Shown here one piece after another: positions 52,081-63,738 of a stretch of 64,000 nt of DNA. Source of the DNA: Dendrolimus kikuchii (Eukaryota; Arthropoda; Insecta; Lepidoptera; Lasiocampidae); contig CM034389.1 in the NCBI GenBank assembly GCA_019925095.2, positions 13,399,435-13,463,434 of the forward strand. The letters are read 5' to 3'. The number at the start of each line of letters is the position of its first letter. Positions within the stretch are counted from its first letter, which is position 1. The notes below the pieces were generated by a model. It ran no database searches and was not told where the DNA came from. It worked only from the letters and a program-made list of their open reading frames with translations. A program made the translations under genes and the position numbers.

Positions 52081-52244
52081 ACCAAAATATATGGACTGGA
52101 TTTTTGTAATTAAAAGAATATGAAGCGATAAAATGTCTTTTAATTTTTATTTATAAAGAGATATAAATCTTAATACAGATTTTCTATACAATAATAATTT
52201 AAATCATAATAAATGAGTAAGACTTTTTAGAACTATCGTGTACT

Positions 52245-52350
52245 GCCACTTTTAAGTCGGGTATTTAAAATATAAAATACAAAATACAGCATTTCAACTA
52301 TATGTATTTAAAATACAAAATACAAATTACAAAATACAAAATACCGTCAG
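52245..52350 (+). mobile_element. hAT-like element, left fragment
   Basis: Repeats of TATTTAAAATACAAAATAC type, the mirror of 55610-55811. Probably the left end of a hAT element later split by the LINE at 52620-55200; the terminal bases are worn. Confidence 0.4.
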
Positions 52351-52619
52351 GTGTTAGGTTATGTAAATAAAATACTCACAAAAATCAAATAATAATTATT
52401 ATTAGGTCCCTTGCCTATGAAATTGCCGTTTTTTCTGAAATAAGTTAACCTAATTTTATTATATTTTTTTATTCTAATCTCCACGGCCTTGAAGATAGGG
52501 ATATTTCCATCTTGTAGGTACGCGTAGATTTTGGTGGTTCCACCCGAATCTATGCGTGCGTATATCGGTCCCATGGCAGGGAATGCACAAAGACTGAAAC
52601 AGCTTGCTTTTTTGAACTC

Positions 52620-55200
52620 GTTCATGAGGTGATCGACAAAGTTTTTGGGCAGTATCCTTTAGCAGAGGTAGTCATACTCGAAATTTTAATGCTCATTACG
52701 TTGAGTGGTTGGGTTCCTCGAGAATTGATCTGTCAGGAACTACTGCCTACGATTTTGCTCTCGCCCATGGATTCACTCAGGTGATTACGGAGTTTACCCG
52801 AATACCGGATAGAGTGGATCATGAGCCTTCTTTGCTGGATCTTCTGCTGACCACACACCCGGAGAACTACCAGATCTCCATCAGTGCTCCACTGGGAACC
52901 TCTGATCATTGTCTGGTATCTTCGGTGGTGCCCCTTTCCTATTCCTGATCGGACTCGTTCCGCTGGACGACGGAAGGTGTGGCGATACAGGTCAGCAGAT
53001 TGGGATGAACTCCATGGAGGCAGTTATGTTTCTCGTCGGAAGATTCTGATCCGAGCACAGACTGGATCGCCGATGTAATACTGCAGGGAATAGAATGTTT
53101 AATTCCAAACTCAACTGTACCTATCGGTGGTACGAGTAAACCACCATGGTTCGATAAGTCCAGCAGTGAGGCTGTAAAGCTAAAGCAACAGGCTTATCGA
53201 GCCTGGACTGCAGCGCGGGTTCGTCAGGATCCAAGTTCCTCTGACCTGAAAAAGAGGTACAATTCCGCCCCCAGGTCCCTAAAAAAACAGCGCAAAATTC
53301 GATTACATCGACAGAATTGGTGAGCGCCTCTCTAGCTACTCTTCTGGGACTAGAGCTTTTTGGGCCCTCACCAAAGCTGTCCAAGGAAACTTTTGTCGGG
53401 CGTCTCTTCCACCTCTGCGCACAGTGGACGACCGTCTGGTACACGCCGCCAAAGATAAAGTCAATCTTCTGGGTGAAATCTTTGCGGCCAATTCAACTCT
53501 TGAGACATAGGAGAAACTCCACCTACAATCCCTGTGTGAGTCTAGAATGTCGGAGGTGCGCTTTACTCAAAAAGCAGTCCGATGTGCTCTCCTCTCCCTC
53601 GACGTCAAAAAGTCTTCTGGCCCTGATGGCATTCCTGCCATTGTGCTGCAGACGTGTTTAGCTGAGCTGTCCCCAGCCAGTCCTTGCCCGACGTTTCAAT
53701 CTCTTTATACAAGGGTTGTGTCCTCGCTTCGTGGAAGATTGCCCACGTGCACCTTGTCCCCAAAAAAGGGTACGTAACAGACACGTCGAATAGGCCTATA
53801 GCAATAACCTTTTTGCTCTCAATAGTGATGGAGCGCATTATCAACGCGCAGCTCCTGTGTTACGTCGAAGATTACCAGCTGCTAAACGATCGGCAATACA
53901 GCTTCCGCCACAGTCGCTCAGCTCAAGATCTCTTGGTTTACCTAACCCACCGTTGGGCTGAAGCCATTGAGAGCAAAGGGGAAGCACTGGCAGTTAGTCT
54001 AGAATTCTAGATATTGCTAAGGCCTTCGACCGGGTCTGGCACAGGGCTCTTCTATCGGAGCGACCATCGTATGGGATACCCGAAGGGCCTTGCACCTGGC
54101 TATCCAGCTTTTTTGATGAGCTCAGCATTCAAGTCGTTATCGACGGTTGTTGCTCAAGTTTCAAGCCCATAAACGCTGGTATGCCCCAGGGTTATGTGCT
54201 ATCGCCAACGTTGTTCATCTTACATACCAATGATATGTTGTCTATTCGCAACATTCATTCTAATGCGGATAACAGCACAGGCGATGCGCAGTAACCTGGT
54301 CGTGCAAACGTCCCTCGATCATTTGTGGAGGAAAGTTGGGTTAGACTTGTATCTGAAGTAGAGTATTCCTTAGATAGAGTCTCTGAATGGGGAAGACAAA
54401 ACCTTGCCAAATTCAACCCCAAGAAGACATAGGTCTACGTATTCTCTGCCAAAAAAAACTCCATTCGAGCAATCACTTCAGTTCCAAGGAACTCCCCTTA
54501 CCACTTCCAAGAGTATTGGAATCCTCAGTGTTGACATCGCGATAGATATTCAGGGGCCATCTTGAAGGCAAGGCAAAAGTTGCTCTAAGAAGCTAGGAAT
54601 GTTAAACCGGTCCAAACACTACTTCACACCGCGGCAATGCTTTGTGCTTTATAAAATCCAGGTGAGCCCGCATATAGAGTATTGCTCACACTTTTGGGCT
54701 GGAGCACCTGGCTACCAACTCGATCCTCTAGACTGTATTCAACGTCGAGCCGTTCGCGTTGTTGATGATCCCATACTCACAGACGGTCTAGATACGCTTG
54801 ACCTTATGAAAGACTTCGCTTCTCTCTGCGTATTCTACTGATTGTATAACGGGGAGTATTCGGAAGAACTGTATAGAATGGTGTATTTGTCCTCTTTCTA
54901 CCATCGAACCGCTCGCCATGTGTTGGGATTTCACCCCCACTTCCTTAAGCCGTTTCGCTCATGTACGCAACGGTTCTGCAGAACCTTTTTCTTGCATACT
55001 GTGGGGATTTGGAATGAGCTCCCAGCCGAGGTTTTTCCACAGCGCTACGATATGGAGTTTTTCAAAAAAGGTGTCATAAAATTTCTTCGAGGCCGGAAGT
55101 GGGTTGATGAAGTCTCTGGTGTTGCAAATGTCCATAAGCGACAGTAACCGCTTTCCATCAGGTGGGCCGTCAGCCTATCTGCTGTACTCCAGCTATAAGA
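52620..55200 (+). pseudogene. Non-LTR retrotransposon (Jockey/CR1 type), broken and 5'-truncated
   Basis: Successive frames give an endonuclease tail (AHYVEWLGSSRIDLSGTTAY...GTSDHCLVS), reverse transcriptase blocks (KSSGPDGIP; NRPIAITFLLSIVMERIINA; QYSFRHSRSAQDLLVYLTHR; DIAKAFDRVWH; INAGMPQGYVLSPTLFILHT) and the C-terminal YCSHFWAGAPGYQLDPLDCI and GIWNELPAEVFPQ. The catalytic FADD position reads NADN, and there are many stops and frame shifts. The 3' end GGTGTTGCAAATGTCC...GTGGGCCGTCAGCC matches 23690-23795. Dead copy. Confidence 0.85.
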
Positions 55201-55609
55201 AAAGGTCGAAATTTCCAAAATGGAAGCGGGTAAACCAATAAATAACAAGTGGTGCGTTCATTGTAGTGTTCACTCATAAAGGTTGTTGATGTTGCTTGTC
55301 GCTCCTGCCGCGTTGTTGCCACGACGGTACTCTTATTCCATAATTACTCAAATTTTTAACTAATCATGATGACGAAAAAGATTCAAATGGGATGAAAACA
55401 TAACGCTTATCAATAAATAAATGACTAATTTTTAAAAAAGAATTTCATGCTTTCAAAGTAAAATTAATTTAAAATTATATATCTTAGCCAAACGGAATAA
55501 TTTATTCTAAATGGCCAGTACTGCAGAACGTACCTAATATTTAGCGGTCACCATTTTGCTTATGAAAGCTATCAAGCGCTATTTTCTGAAGAACACACCC
55601 ATCAATAAG

Positions 55610-55811
55610 GTAGCTAAATGTATTTTATGAAATGTATTTTGCAACCATAAGTATTTGAAATACTAATTACAAAATACCTCAGCGTCAGGTATTTGAAATA
55701 CTAAATACAAATTACATTTTTAAGAAGTAATTGAAATACAAATACAAAATACGTATTTGTATTTCAATTCCGTATTTCAATTACAAGTATTTCAAATACT
55801 GCCCAACCCTG
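55610..55811 (+). mobile_element. hAT-like element, right end
   Basis: Ends GCCCAACCCTG at 55801-55811 (reversed CAGGGTTGGGC, a common hAT terminus) preceded by many GTATTTGAAATAC words. With 52245-52350 it frames the broken LINE. Confidence 0.5.
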
Positions 55812-55817
55812 ACTACT

Positions 55818-56550
55818 ATGGTGTTTGAAAGAGAAGAAACCAGAACGAATGCAAGGATAATGGTCGATGATGTTATGCTGGAGCAAGTGAATGAGTTTGT
55901 ATATGTTGGATGTGCTTTTAGCAGGGATGGAAGGTACACCGCTGATATAGAAAGAAGAGTGAATTTGGGTAATAGTGTGAATAGAGCGTTAGGTAAACTT
56001 CTAGGCGCTAAGAACCTCAGCCAGAAGGCCCAGCTTGCCATACACAATGCGGTGCTGGTACCTACGCTCACGTATGGAAGCGAGAGTTGGGTATGGAAGA
56101 AAGAGCATGAAAGTAGAGTAAACGCGGTCGAGATGCGAGCACTGCACAAAATCTGCGGAGTGACGCTCGCGGACCGCGTTCGTAATACCGAAATAAGAAA
56201 GAGAGTTAGTCTGAAAGAGAGTGTCGGGGTGAAGGTAAGGAAAGGCATGCTCCGGTGGTTCGGGTATGTGGAAAGAATGCGTGATGAAAGAATGACTAAA
56301 CAGATATACAATGCAAAAGTGGATGGATGCAAAAGTCGTGGAAGGCCACGACACACCTTCCATGATCAAATTGATCGTGTACTAGCAGAAGGTGATGTCA
56401 GGAGCCTTAAGAACAGACGAGCGTGATGACAAGAGCAATGAATGTCAAAGAAGCAAGTGAGGTGTGTAAGAATAAGCCTGAATGGCGCTCTGCTGTTCGT
56501 GCCTACCCCGCAAGGGAACTGGCGTGAAGTTATGTATGTATGTATGTATA
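55818..56550 (+). pseudogene. RTE retrotransposon C-terminal region and tail, longest copy
   Basis: About 203 codons from MVFEREETR. It has EQVNEFVYVGCAFSRDGRYT, LAIHNAVLVPTLTYGSESWV, VEMRALHKICGVTLADRVRN and MLRWFGYVERMRDERMTKQI, then GRPRHTFHDQIDRVLAEGDV. This is the reverse transcriptase thumb and C-terminal part of RTE-clade LINEs. A one-base loss near 56425 (GCGTGATGAC against GCGTGCATGAC in other copies) shifts the frame and stops it after SLKNRRA. It ends TATGTATGTATGTATA. The antisense frames are shadows. Confidence 0.85.
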
Positions 56551-56557
56551 TATATAG

Positions 56558-56785
56558 CAGGGGTCGCCAAATGGCGGAAAGCGTTCCGCGTCCGGACCGC
56601 CGATCCATTTTGTATGGACCGCGAACAAATGTCATTTTTCTTATTGATATATAAAAAAATACCTTTGTTATTTCCGTAATTACATTTGTTTAATCAATAT
56701 TTTTTTATATAAAATGTTTTACGGATCGCGATGGTCATTTCATTTCTTAAAACGGACCCCGAGCGAAACTAATTAGTCACCCCTG
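56558..56785. mobile_element. hAT-type MITE (Buster-like ends), 228 bp
   Basis: The ends are CAGGGGTCGCCAA and CAGGGGTGACTAA (right reversed), much like Buster-group hAT termini. Flanks are ATATATAG (56550-56557) and GTCTATAG (56786-56793), 6 of 8 equal. Inserted right at the simple-repeat tail of the RTE copy. Non-coding. Confidence 0.65.
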
Positions 56786-57529
56786 GTCTATAGCATCCCA
56801 GTGGCTCCTCCATAATCTAAAAATATAAAATGTATGGAAACTAGCGCCATCAACAGAGATGAAATCAAAAATTATAAGTAGTTTCCATTTAGTGCACTTA
56901 AGATGGCACTGTACAATATCAAACAATACCTACGAGTTCTTGAGAGCAAGGTGTAAACCACAAGTGATTGTCATATTTGGTGATTCCCACATTCTCTTAA
57001 ATAAAGTTATTATGTAAACCATTTTTTCACTTTTATACACTTTGGTTTAAATTACAACAGGAGCTTATATTAGTTTAAAAAACTATAATTTTATCGTCTT
57101 ACATTTTAGTCCAATTTCAAACATGCACATGTGTAAAAGTACTACTATAAAGTGGAATTTATAAAACAATCAATTGAAACTGTAGTGGTGGTACTCTAGT
57201 GGTATTTATCGGAATATAATACCTATTAAGATACCATCTATCGGAATAGGTAAGGGATGTTTTGATGTTTTATGCTTGAGAGACTGATCTATTTTATATA
57301 TAATGTATTATCTATGTTCAACAGTGTATTAATTATTATTTATAATGCACACAAATGGTTACATATTTCAGCGGTCTGTTGTCATTTTAGCAAAAACGGA
57401 ATCCGCATAAAATAGTCACGTCATTTCATCATTATTCAATAAAATTTAGTATTTTTTTAGGGTTCAGTAGCCAAATACCGTAACCAAAAACAGTGAATGT
57501 TGGTCACCTTAATGGTTGAGGTTTTTATA

Positions 57530-57850
57530 TTTGCTTGTAGGCAAACTGGCAAACGGTCCCACTTGATGGCAAGTGGCTACCGTCGCCCATGGACATGTTA
57601 AAACTAAAGGAGTCGAAGGGTTGCCTACCTCGTTGAGACTTTAAATATCTTTTTACGCCCTTTTTGAGCGCCCCATAATGTAGCATTATGGAAAAACCGC
57701 GGGAGGGAGAGCTTATTCCATAGCTCGATCACGTATGGCATACAGGAGCGAGCGCCACATACAATGGATGACTTCCAGGTGTCAAGAAAGATCTCCAAGT
57801 TGCCGGCAAGCAGTGCGGTGGTAAAATAGCGACGTAGGTACCACAAATCA
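57530..57850 (-). pseudogene. LINE 3' end, antisense
   Basis: The minus strand reads SSIVCGARSCMPYVIELWNK then LSLPRFFHNATLWGAQKGRK, stops after FKVSTR, and is followed by HVHGRR, a stop and PLAIKWDRLPVCLQ. This is the coding and non-coding end of a lepidopteran LINE related to, but not the same as, 52620-55200. Confidence 0.6.
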
Positions 57851-58520
57851 AACAGCTACTCAAGAGCCGAAAGCTCTGAAAACTAGACTATTCAAATCAC
57901 AATTTAAAATAATACTTATAAGAAAAAGCAGTGTAACGGAGTTTCTTAATGAAAAGTTTTAAATATAGGTGATAAGTTAGAACGTTAAGTGTTTAAATAT
58001 ATTTATAATATTTGTAGCATATAAAATTCACTAGAAACATATCTAAACTTAAATTGTGTAACATTTAGTATTTTGTTAAATTCAAGGTATATACAGAAAT
58101 AATTATAAGATTGAAAAATTAGTAATAATAATTAAAATCAAATAAATATGGAAATAAGTATGTACCTATATAACATAAGTTTCAAAAAAACTGTACGCCC
58201 AACCGGCACAAAGCATGTGCTCAGTATAAAGTAACAAGACCTATTTGTATAACCATGTTTTTATGCAATACATTATTTGATTTGATTTGAACACCCGCCA
58301 TTGTACAGACGTGTTGAATGAATCGACCAATTTTAATGTTATATTTAAAAAATCTTCATGCGAGGAAAATAATATTTTGTTACACTCTGAGAATACCTTC
58401 TAAGGTCAGACTTATTTACCATAATGTTATCTATGTCGCTAAAGTATAAATTACGGTAACAAACAACAACCTCATCAGGGTCTTATCCCCATATTAAACA
58501 TTTATTTGTTAAACTTTAAA
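57851..58520. other. Intergenic, nothing recognised
   Basis: AT-rich DNA with no coding run. Confidence 0.5.
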
Positions 58521-58524
58521 GATG

Positions 58525-58645
58525 ATTCTCAATTGGAACCGGTAGGTGACGCTGGTATCGCGTTTTAGGATCTTCCTAATCTCCTGGGCCGATTTTGATT
58601 ATTTTGTTTTTGTGTGTTTGAGTGGTCCCCGGATGGTTTAGAAGT
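58525..58645 (+). repeat. Single copy of the Helitron 118-bp unit
   Basis: AATTGGAACCGGTAGGTGAC, GCTGGTATCGCGTTTTAGGA and TTTTGTGTGTTTGAGTGG match the array at 811-1164. Confidence 0.6.
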
Positions 58646-59690
58646 TTAAACGTATAAACCTAAGCGTTTGATAAGATGTACTGTTAAAAGAAATAATTTT
58701 TAAGTATTATTTTGTGGTTTAGAAATTAAAGTGATTGGGTAAAATTTTTACCACTTTAGAAGCGGATAACTTATCAACTTAAAAAAAAAAACATTATGAA
58801 CCATTGTTATCATATTTGAAGACCTTTGAGAAGATAACCTACGGGAGTATGAGCCACGCCTATTTTTAAGATACCGTAACAAATATGGCAAAAAGAAGCC
58901 GTTATATAATCGTCATTTTCGTCGTGCGTCTGTTTATATAATAATTATAACACTTTCAGGAACTATACCTATTTCATATTATTTGATATACCACAAAAAA
59001 TAAACAAGTCTGTATCAGACTACCCCGTTGGAGGGTGTCGTAGCAGCGCCTAACGTCAATTGTGGTCATCATTTCGCTACGAAAACATATAATTAACATT
59101 TTATATGGTACACAATGTTGAACGGTTGGGTGGCAACTTTCGATCCGTGGAGGCTAAGTGAGCTTACGTGCTCATTATACAAAAATTACCCCGCTTAAAG
59201 AATTAAGTGTTTGTAAGCAGGGAGGTAATGCTACCAGGCTTTTAGGTGTGTGCTCTGCAACAGCGGTTTGGTCAGGCTGCATCGACTTTAGAGTTATTTA
59301 TAGTTTAAGTACCTATATACCTGTAGATAATTATTATTTGTGTGGAATAGATTTATTTTTACGATATTGTAATTATTAATCAAGCATTTAATCAAAAATG
59401 TCAAATATATTTTATTATACTACGTTTTATTTTACCCATTTGCCTTTCATGGCATTTCATTAGTTTTAGCAAATAATTTCAATGCTTAATTTGTGATTAA
59501 AGTCTACAGCAACGCGATGTACAGTGCAATCAGTACCTAGTGGGAGATAATAACCAAGATTAGATATCGCACTTCGTTCATAGCAGAAATAACACCTGTA
59601 ATGTAATCACCTGATTATCAAAATCCTATGTGCTGTTTATCGCAAATGCTGAAATACAACAGGAAAGGAGTGTAATCGAAGCGTGTACAG
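58646..59690. other. Intergenic, nothing recognised
   Basis: No gene seen. Short open frames at 59158-59379 lack any likeness. Confidence 0.45.
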
Positions 59691-60210
59691 TCATTCAGTC
59701 ATTGCCGCGCTCACCGTTGAGCACGTGTGTGGATAGCTTATAAAAGTGTGACCGGCAACCCCAAACATGGATCAAAAGGAAGGAGCACAGATTACGGTAT
59801 GGTCTATTATTTATTATTATTATGCTGTACACGCGCACCATTCATCTGGTATAGAATTTAAGCAATTAATGTTCGTAGACTTTTGAACAGTAGAAACCCG
59901 CGAAAATAATGCTGTTTACCAAGTCTTAGCAAACAGTGAAGTGAACTTTACACTGAGCTGAATACGGTGGTCGCGTAGGGCAAGACGCCAGTTGGCTGCC
60001 GTGCTCGCGTCGTCTTACACGCAAACAATTGTAAATTTTCCGCCAAGCGTCGACCTCGTCAGGGTCAGCCGTCGTGATATTAGGCCACGGACGCTTTCAA
60101 AGAAAATTCACATAAACTATTGTGAAGTGAGTGAAAGTAAAAACTGTGATCATATTGTGATATATTTAAAAATATTTAATATCATGACTCTAAATTTATC
60201 TGTAAGTATA
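59690..60210 (+). promoter_or_regulatory. Possible promoter / 5' exon of an unseen downstream gene
   Basis: A GC-richer stretch with CACGTG at 59722-59727, TTATAAAAG at 59738-59746, and an ATG (59767) whose short frame meets GTATGG. Further on, 59941-60205 resembles a 5' UTR (GTGAAGTGAGTGAAAGTAAA) with ATGACTCTAAATTTATCT followed by GTAAGT at 60202. No protein likeness supports either, so this is a hint only. Confidence 0.2.
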
Positions 60211-60784
60211 ATCAAATATTTAACCACTATTAATCTTAGAAAGATGTTTGATGCTCCCCTTTAAATAGTGGGTAATTGAGTATATTCTTCTCACATATTA
60301 CGTGAGACTGAGTTCATTAAAATTATATTATTGATATGGAATGACGTTTTATGTAAGTTGTTGTTTGTCTTGATATGGAGCGTAGAAACAGTTTTCTATA
60401 CTTGGTGCATGATAACCCGCAGAACCCGTTATACGGCCGCGGCCGTGTGCCGAAATTTACATGTAGAAATATTTTGTATATTTATTACATTGTTTTGTTC
60501 ACGACATTTACTTTACAAAATTTGTAACTGTACTCAAAAGCCTGGCAGCGCGGCGGTCCAGTGGATCCTCATGCGCGAACTTTGTCCTTATTATCCTACG
60601 GGAAAAGTATTTTTTTCTCAATATTCTTTTACATACGAAACTTGTATTAGGTAACGTTATGGTTACATTTTATGTGAATAAAGAAATTTTCTGATTTTCA
60701 AATTAAAGGGGATACCGGATACATTTATAAATAATTCGGATAATGTTAGTTTTCATTCGTTAACGTAAAATAAAACGCTTGCTT

Positions 60785-61000
60785 GATTCCCGGTTCACTA
60801 AATACCGCAGCATTTGAAAAATAATGTAAGCTATCATTTTAGTGAAATCTGTGTCGGAATAAGCAAATTTTTATGCATCTGAACTACTACAAATCGCTCC
60901 CGAGAAAATTCCTGCGGAATTCCCGGTATAAAAAATATTAACTTATTACATTAAATTTGCTATCGTTCGATAAAAGAATCACATTAGAATAGTTAAGATT
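60785..61000 (-). repeat. Helitron-like repeat, inverted
   Basis: ACCGCAGCATTTGAAAAATA, TTTTTATGCATCTGAACTAC and GAGAAAATTCCTGCGGAATT match 49880-50010. Confidence 0.5.
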
Positions 61001-61093
61001 ATTTCCCGCTTTATTGTTTTATTTTATGGAAAGGAAACACTGAAAGTTCTAAGAAAATCAAAAACTGAGCAAACTAGCAAGTTATTATTTTTA

Positions 61094-62146
61094 TTATATC
61101 TTTTCAAAATAGTTTCCGTTCACATCAATACATCGCTGCATTCGATAGAACCACCGAGAAAAGCACTTTGCCCACTCGTCCTTAGGGGTCTCTTCGATGG
61201 CCTTCTGGAACGCAGCCACTGCTTCCTTGGCGTCCATAAAATGTTTTCCTCGAAGTTTTTCTTTTATTTTCGGGAATAAATAAAAATTGCAAGGTGCGAG
61301 GTCGGGGCTATATGGCGGGTGACCCAGCAATTCCACGTCTGACGACGCCAAATAGTCGATCGTTCGCCCGGCGGTGTGCGAGGAGGCGTTGTCGTGGTGA
61401 AGGAGGATCCTACTGCGAGGTCGTTTCTCTCGAACTTTTTCCAAGACAAGTGGCAAACATTTGTTAGTATACCACTCTGCAGTAACTGACTTTTGATCTT
61501 CTAAAACAATTGTCGCATAATGACCGGTCCTTCCGAAGAATGAGGCCACCATATTTTTTCCTACACTTCGACCTCTCTTCAATTTAGTTGGCAACTCCTC
61601 GGAAGGAAACACCCACTGAGCAGATTGTCTTTTGGTTTCCGGATCATAGCAATAAATCCAGCTTTCGTCACCCGTAAGTATGTCGAACACAGCTTTTGAG
61701 TCACCTCCGTTAAATCTTTGTATCATTTCACGGCACCAATCAACACGACGGAGTTTTTGGGCCTCAGTCAAATAATGAGGTATCCACCGGGCACAAAGCT
61801 TCCTAACGGCTAAATGTTTGTGGAGGATTTTGTGCACTTGAGTCATACCGATGCCTAAACTTGTCCGAATCTGCTGATAGGTTACTCTTGGATCAGTCTC
61901 TATCATACACCGCACAACACTGATGTTATCTTCAGTCGTCGCCGTAGAAGGCCGTCCCTCACGCAGAGCATCATTGAGATTGGTGCGACCACGTTTAAAC
62001 TCATTAAACCAGTTATAAACAGTAGCCCGAGAAGGGGCTTCATCGTGAAAGGCCAATCGAAGTCTGTCATAACATTCTTGTTGACTTAAATGACATCGAA
62101 AGTCATAAAAAATCATAGTACGAAAATTTTCTCGCGTTAAATTCAT
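61094..62146 (-). CDS. Mariner transposase, full length, third catalytic Asp changed to Asn
   Basis: 350 residues, no stop or frame shift. Mariner transposases cut and paste their own element at TA sites in the nucleus. Seen in order: an N-terminal helix-turn-helix region (MIFYDFRCHLSQQE; ATVYNWFNEFKRGRTNL), a second (VTYQQIRTSLGIGMTQVHKI), the linker WIPHYL (121-126), then the DDE fold with TGDESW (D160), HHDNASSH (D252) and YSPDLAPCNFYLFP. The third acid is expected 34 residues after D252 and is Asn287 (AAT at 61288-61286). The usual pattern is DD34D. Family length is about 345-350, so it is otherwise intact. The change predicts weak or no cutting, as in human SETMAR (DDN). Terminal inverted repeats were not found. 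The nested 61-codon frame is a shadow. Confidence 0.93.
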   Translation of the reverse strand: MNLTRENFRTMIFYDFRCHLSQQECYDRLRLAFHDEAPSRATVYNWFNEFKRGRTNLNDALREGRPSTATTEDNISVVRCMIETDPRVTYQQIRTSLGIGMTQVHKILHKHLAVRKLCARWIPHYLTEAQKLRRVDWCREMIQRFNGGDSKAVFDILTGDESWIYCYDPETKRQSAQWVFPSEELPTKLKRGRSVGKNMVASFFGRTGHYATIVLEDQKSVTAEWYTNKCLPLVLEKVREKRPRSRILLHHDNASSHTAGRTIDYLASSDVELLGHPPYSPDLAPCNFYLFPKIKEKLRGKHFMDAKEAVAAFQKAIEETPKDEWAKCFSRWFYRMQRCIDVNGNYFEKI

Positions 62147-62640
62147 ACTGGCGTGACACAGACAAATTTCAATTTGCCGCCAAATCGTAAAACAAATGAC
62201 AAATGAATGAAATTAGTACTCAATAATATTAGCAAAGAGTTCTATTTTCAAAATTTAAACTTATTTTTTTATTATATTTTTTAAAAGTGGCCCATTCTAA
62301 AAATTATCAGTGTCGCCCTCATAATTTATAGAATGGTAATGCACTTTTCAAATGTCTATAAATATGTATATCATGTGATTTAAAAAAAAAAAATAAGTTT
62401 GATTGTTATCAATATTGTAAAAGTCATAATAAAATAATATGAATAATTAATAAATTGAAAGCATTTAAAACATAGAATCGAAAAAAAAAATAGAATTGAC
62501 GTATCTTTTTATATATACAATGTATTCTTTGGATATATCTCACATATATCTATGGTAGCGTAGTGACTACCGGTATACTACCTACTCTGTCAAAAAAGTA
62601 CCGAGAAAAGATCAATAATACAAAAAAGGTTACTTATTCA
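62147..62640. other. Spacer between the two mariner copies
   Basis: AT-rich, no gene. Presumably holds the 5' non-coding end of the DDN mariner, but no inverted repeat was matched by eye. Confidence 0.4.
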
Positions 62641-62641
62641 T

Positions 62642-63610
62642 TCAAATTTTTTTTATCACCTTCAAAGTATGCTGTACCTTCTGAAACGATACATTTACAT
62701 CAACGAATAATCCAATCATCAAAACATTTTTTAAGCGCTTTTTTCTGAATTGGGTTAGTTCTCGTCGCGAATTCTCCTTTATCTCTTCTATCGAATGAAA
62801 ACAGGAGCCACGAAATGGTAATTTGAGTTTAGGAAAAAGAAAGAAGCCGGCTGGAGCCATATCTGGTGGATAAGGTGGCTCGATGGTAGTTGTTGAGTTT
62901 TTGATCAAAAATTCGTTCACAATGATGGCCTTGTGCGAAGGCGCACTATCGTGGTGCAATATCCAAGAATTTTCTTTCCACAAATCGGGACTTTTTCGTC
63001 GAATTTGCTCTCTTAAACGCCGCATAACGCTCAAAGAAAACAGTCAACATGAATTTGACTTTTGGTCGACTTTGGTGTGGTCTTTTCAGTTTCGGTTCAA
63101 TTGGAAGAAGCCACTCTGAAGCTTGTTGACTAATTTGCATCTCCTCACCAGTAAGAATGCGTGTTATGAATGTTGGGTCGGCATTGACTCGTTCTGGCAT
63201 GTACTCAGCGACTCTTATGCGATTGAGTTTTTGGAGAAAATTCAGGTTTTTTGGGACTAGCCGAGCGGCAACATTTTTCATACCCAAGTGATTATTTAAA
63301 ATGATACAGATCGACTCGTGAATCACAGAAAGTTCAGTGGCTGTTTCTCTCAAACTTGAATGAGGTATTTCAGTCACTATTTTCTTCACTTTTTCGATGT
63401 TAACTTCAGTTAAAGACGTTGATGGCCTACCAGGGCGAGGCAAATCTTCGAGCATATCTCGACCGCTTTGTACCGCTCCTAAGCACGTGTTTTTGATAAA
63501 GTCGATTCACCGTAAGCCTTCTGTAACATTTTCAGTGACTCCAAACACGAAATTCCACGGGCGATGCAAAACTAAAGACAAACTCTTTGTTCGATGTTTT
63601 GCCCATTATG
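62642..63610 (-). pseudogene. Second mariner-like transposase, broken
   Basis: From the minus-strand start MGKTSNKEF (about 63606) frames change several times. MLEDLPRPGRPSTS, SLRETATELSVIHESICIIL, MKNVAARLVPKNLNFLQKLN and DPTFITRILTGEEMQ match mariner, but the first catalytic region reads TGEE rather than TGDE. After MLTVFFE about 30 residues are missing and the frame shifts to MRRLREQIRRKSPDLWKENS, WILHHDSAPSH and DMAPAGFFLFPKLKLPFRG, where the third Asp is Gly. A different mariner family from its neighbour. Confidence 0.85.
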
Positions 63611-63738
63611 AAATTCGCAATACACACTAGATATTATCTAACTAAAAACGGCACTGTATTTAATCTAAATGACAGATGCAACTCAAAGACCGCGCCAAAA
63701 TGAAAAACAATTACTATAAACAAATCATCCATTCCCGA

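Noticed and set aside
52359..52625. 88-codon antisense frame just upstream of the LINE
   Set aside because: No likeness; lies between a hAT-like end and the LINE start, so probably transposon DNA.
55781..56369. 191- and 122-codon antisense frames
   Set aside because: Shadows of the RTE coding region on the + strand, where the recognised protein lies.
62563..62748. 61-codon + strand frame
   Set aside because: Overlaps the antisense of the broken mariner end; no likeness.
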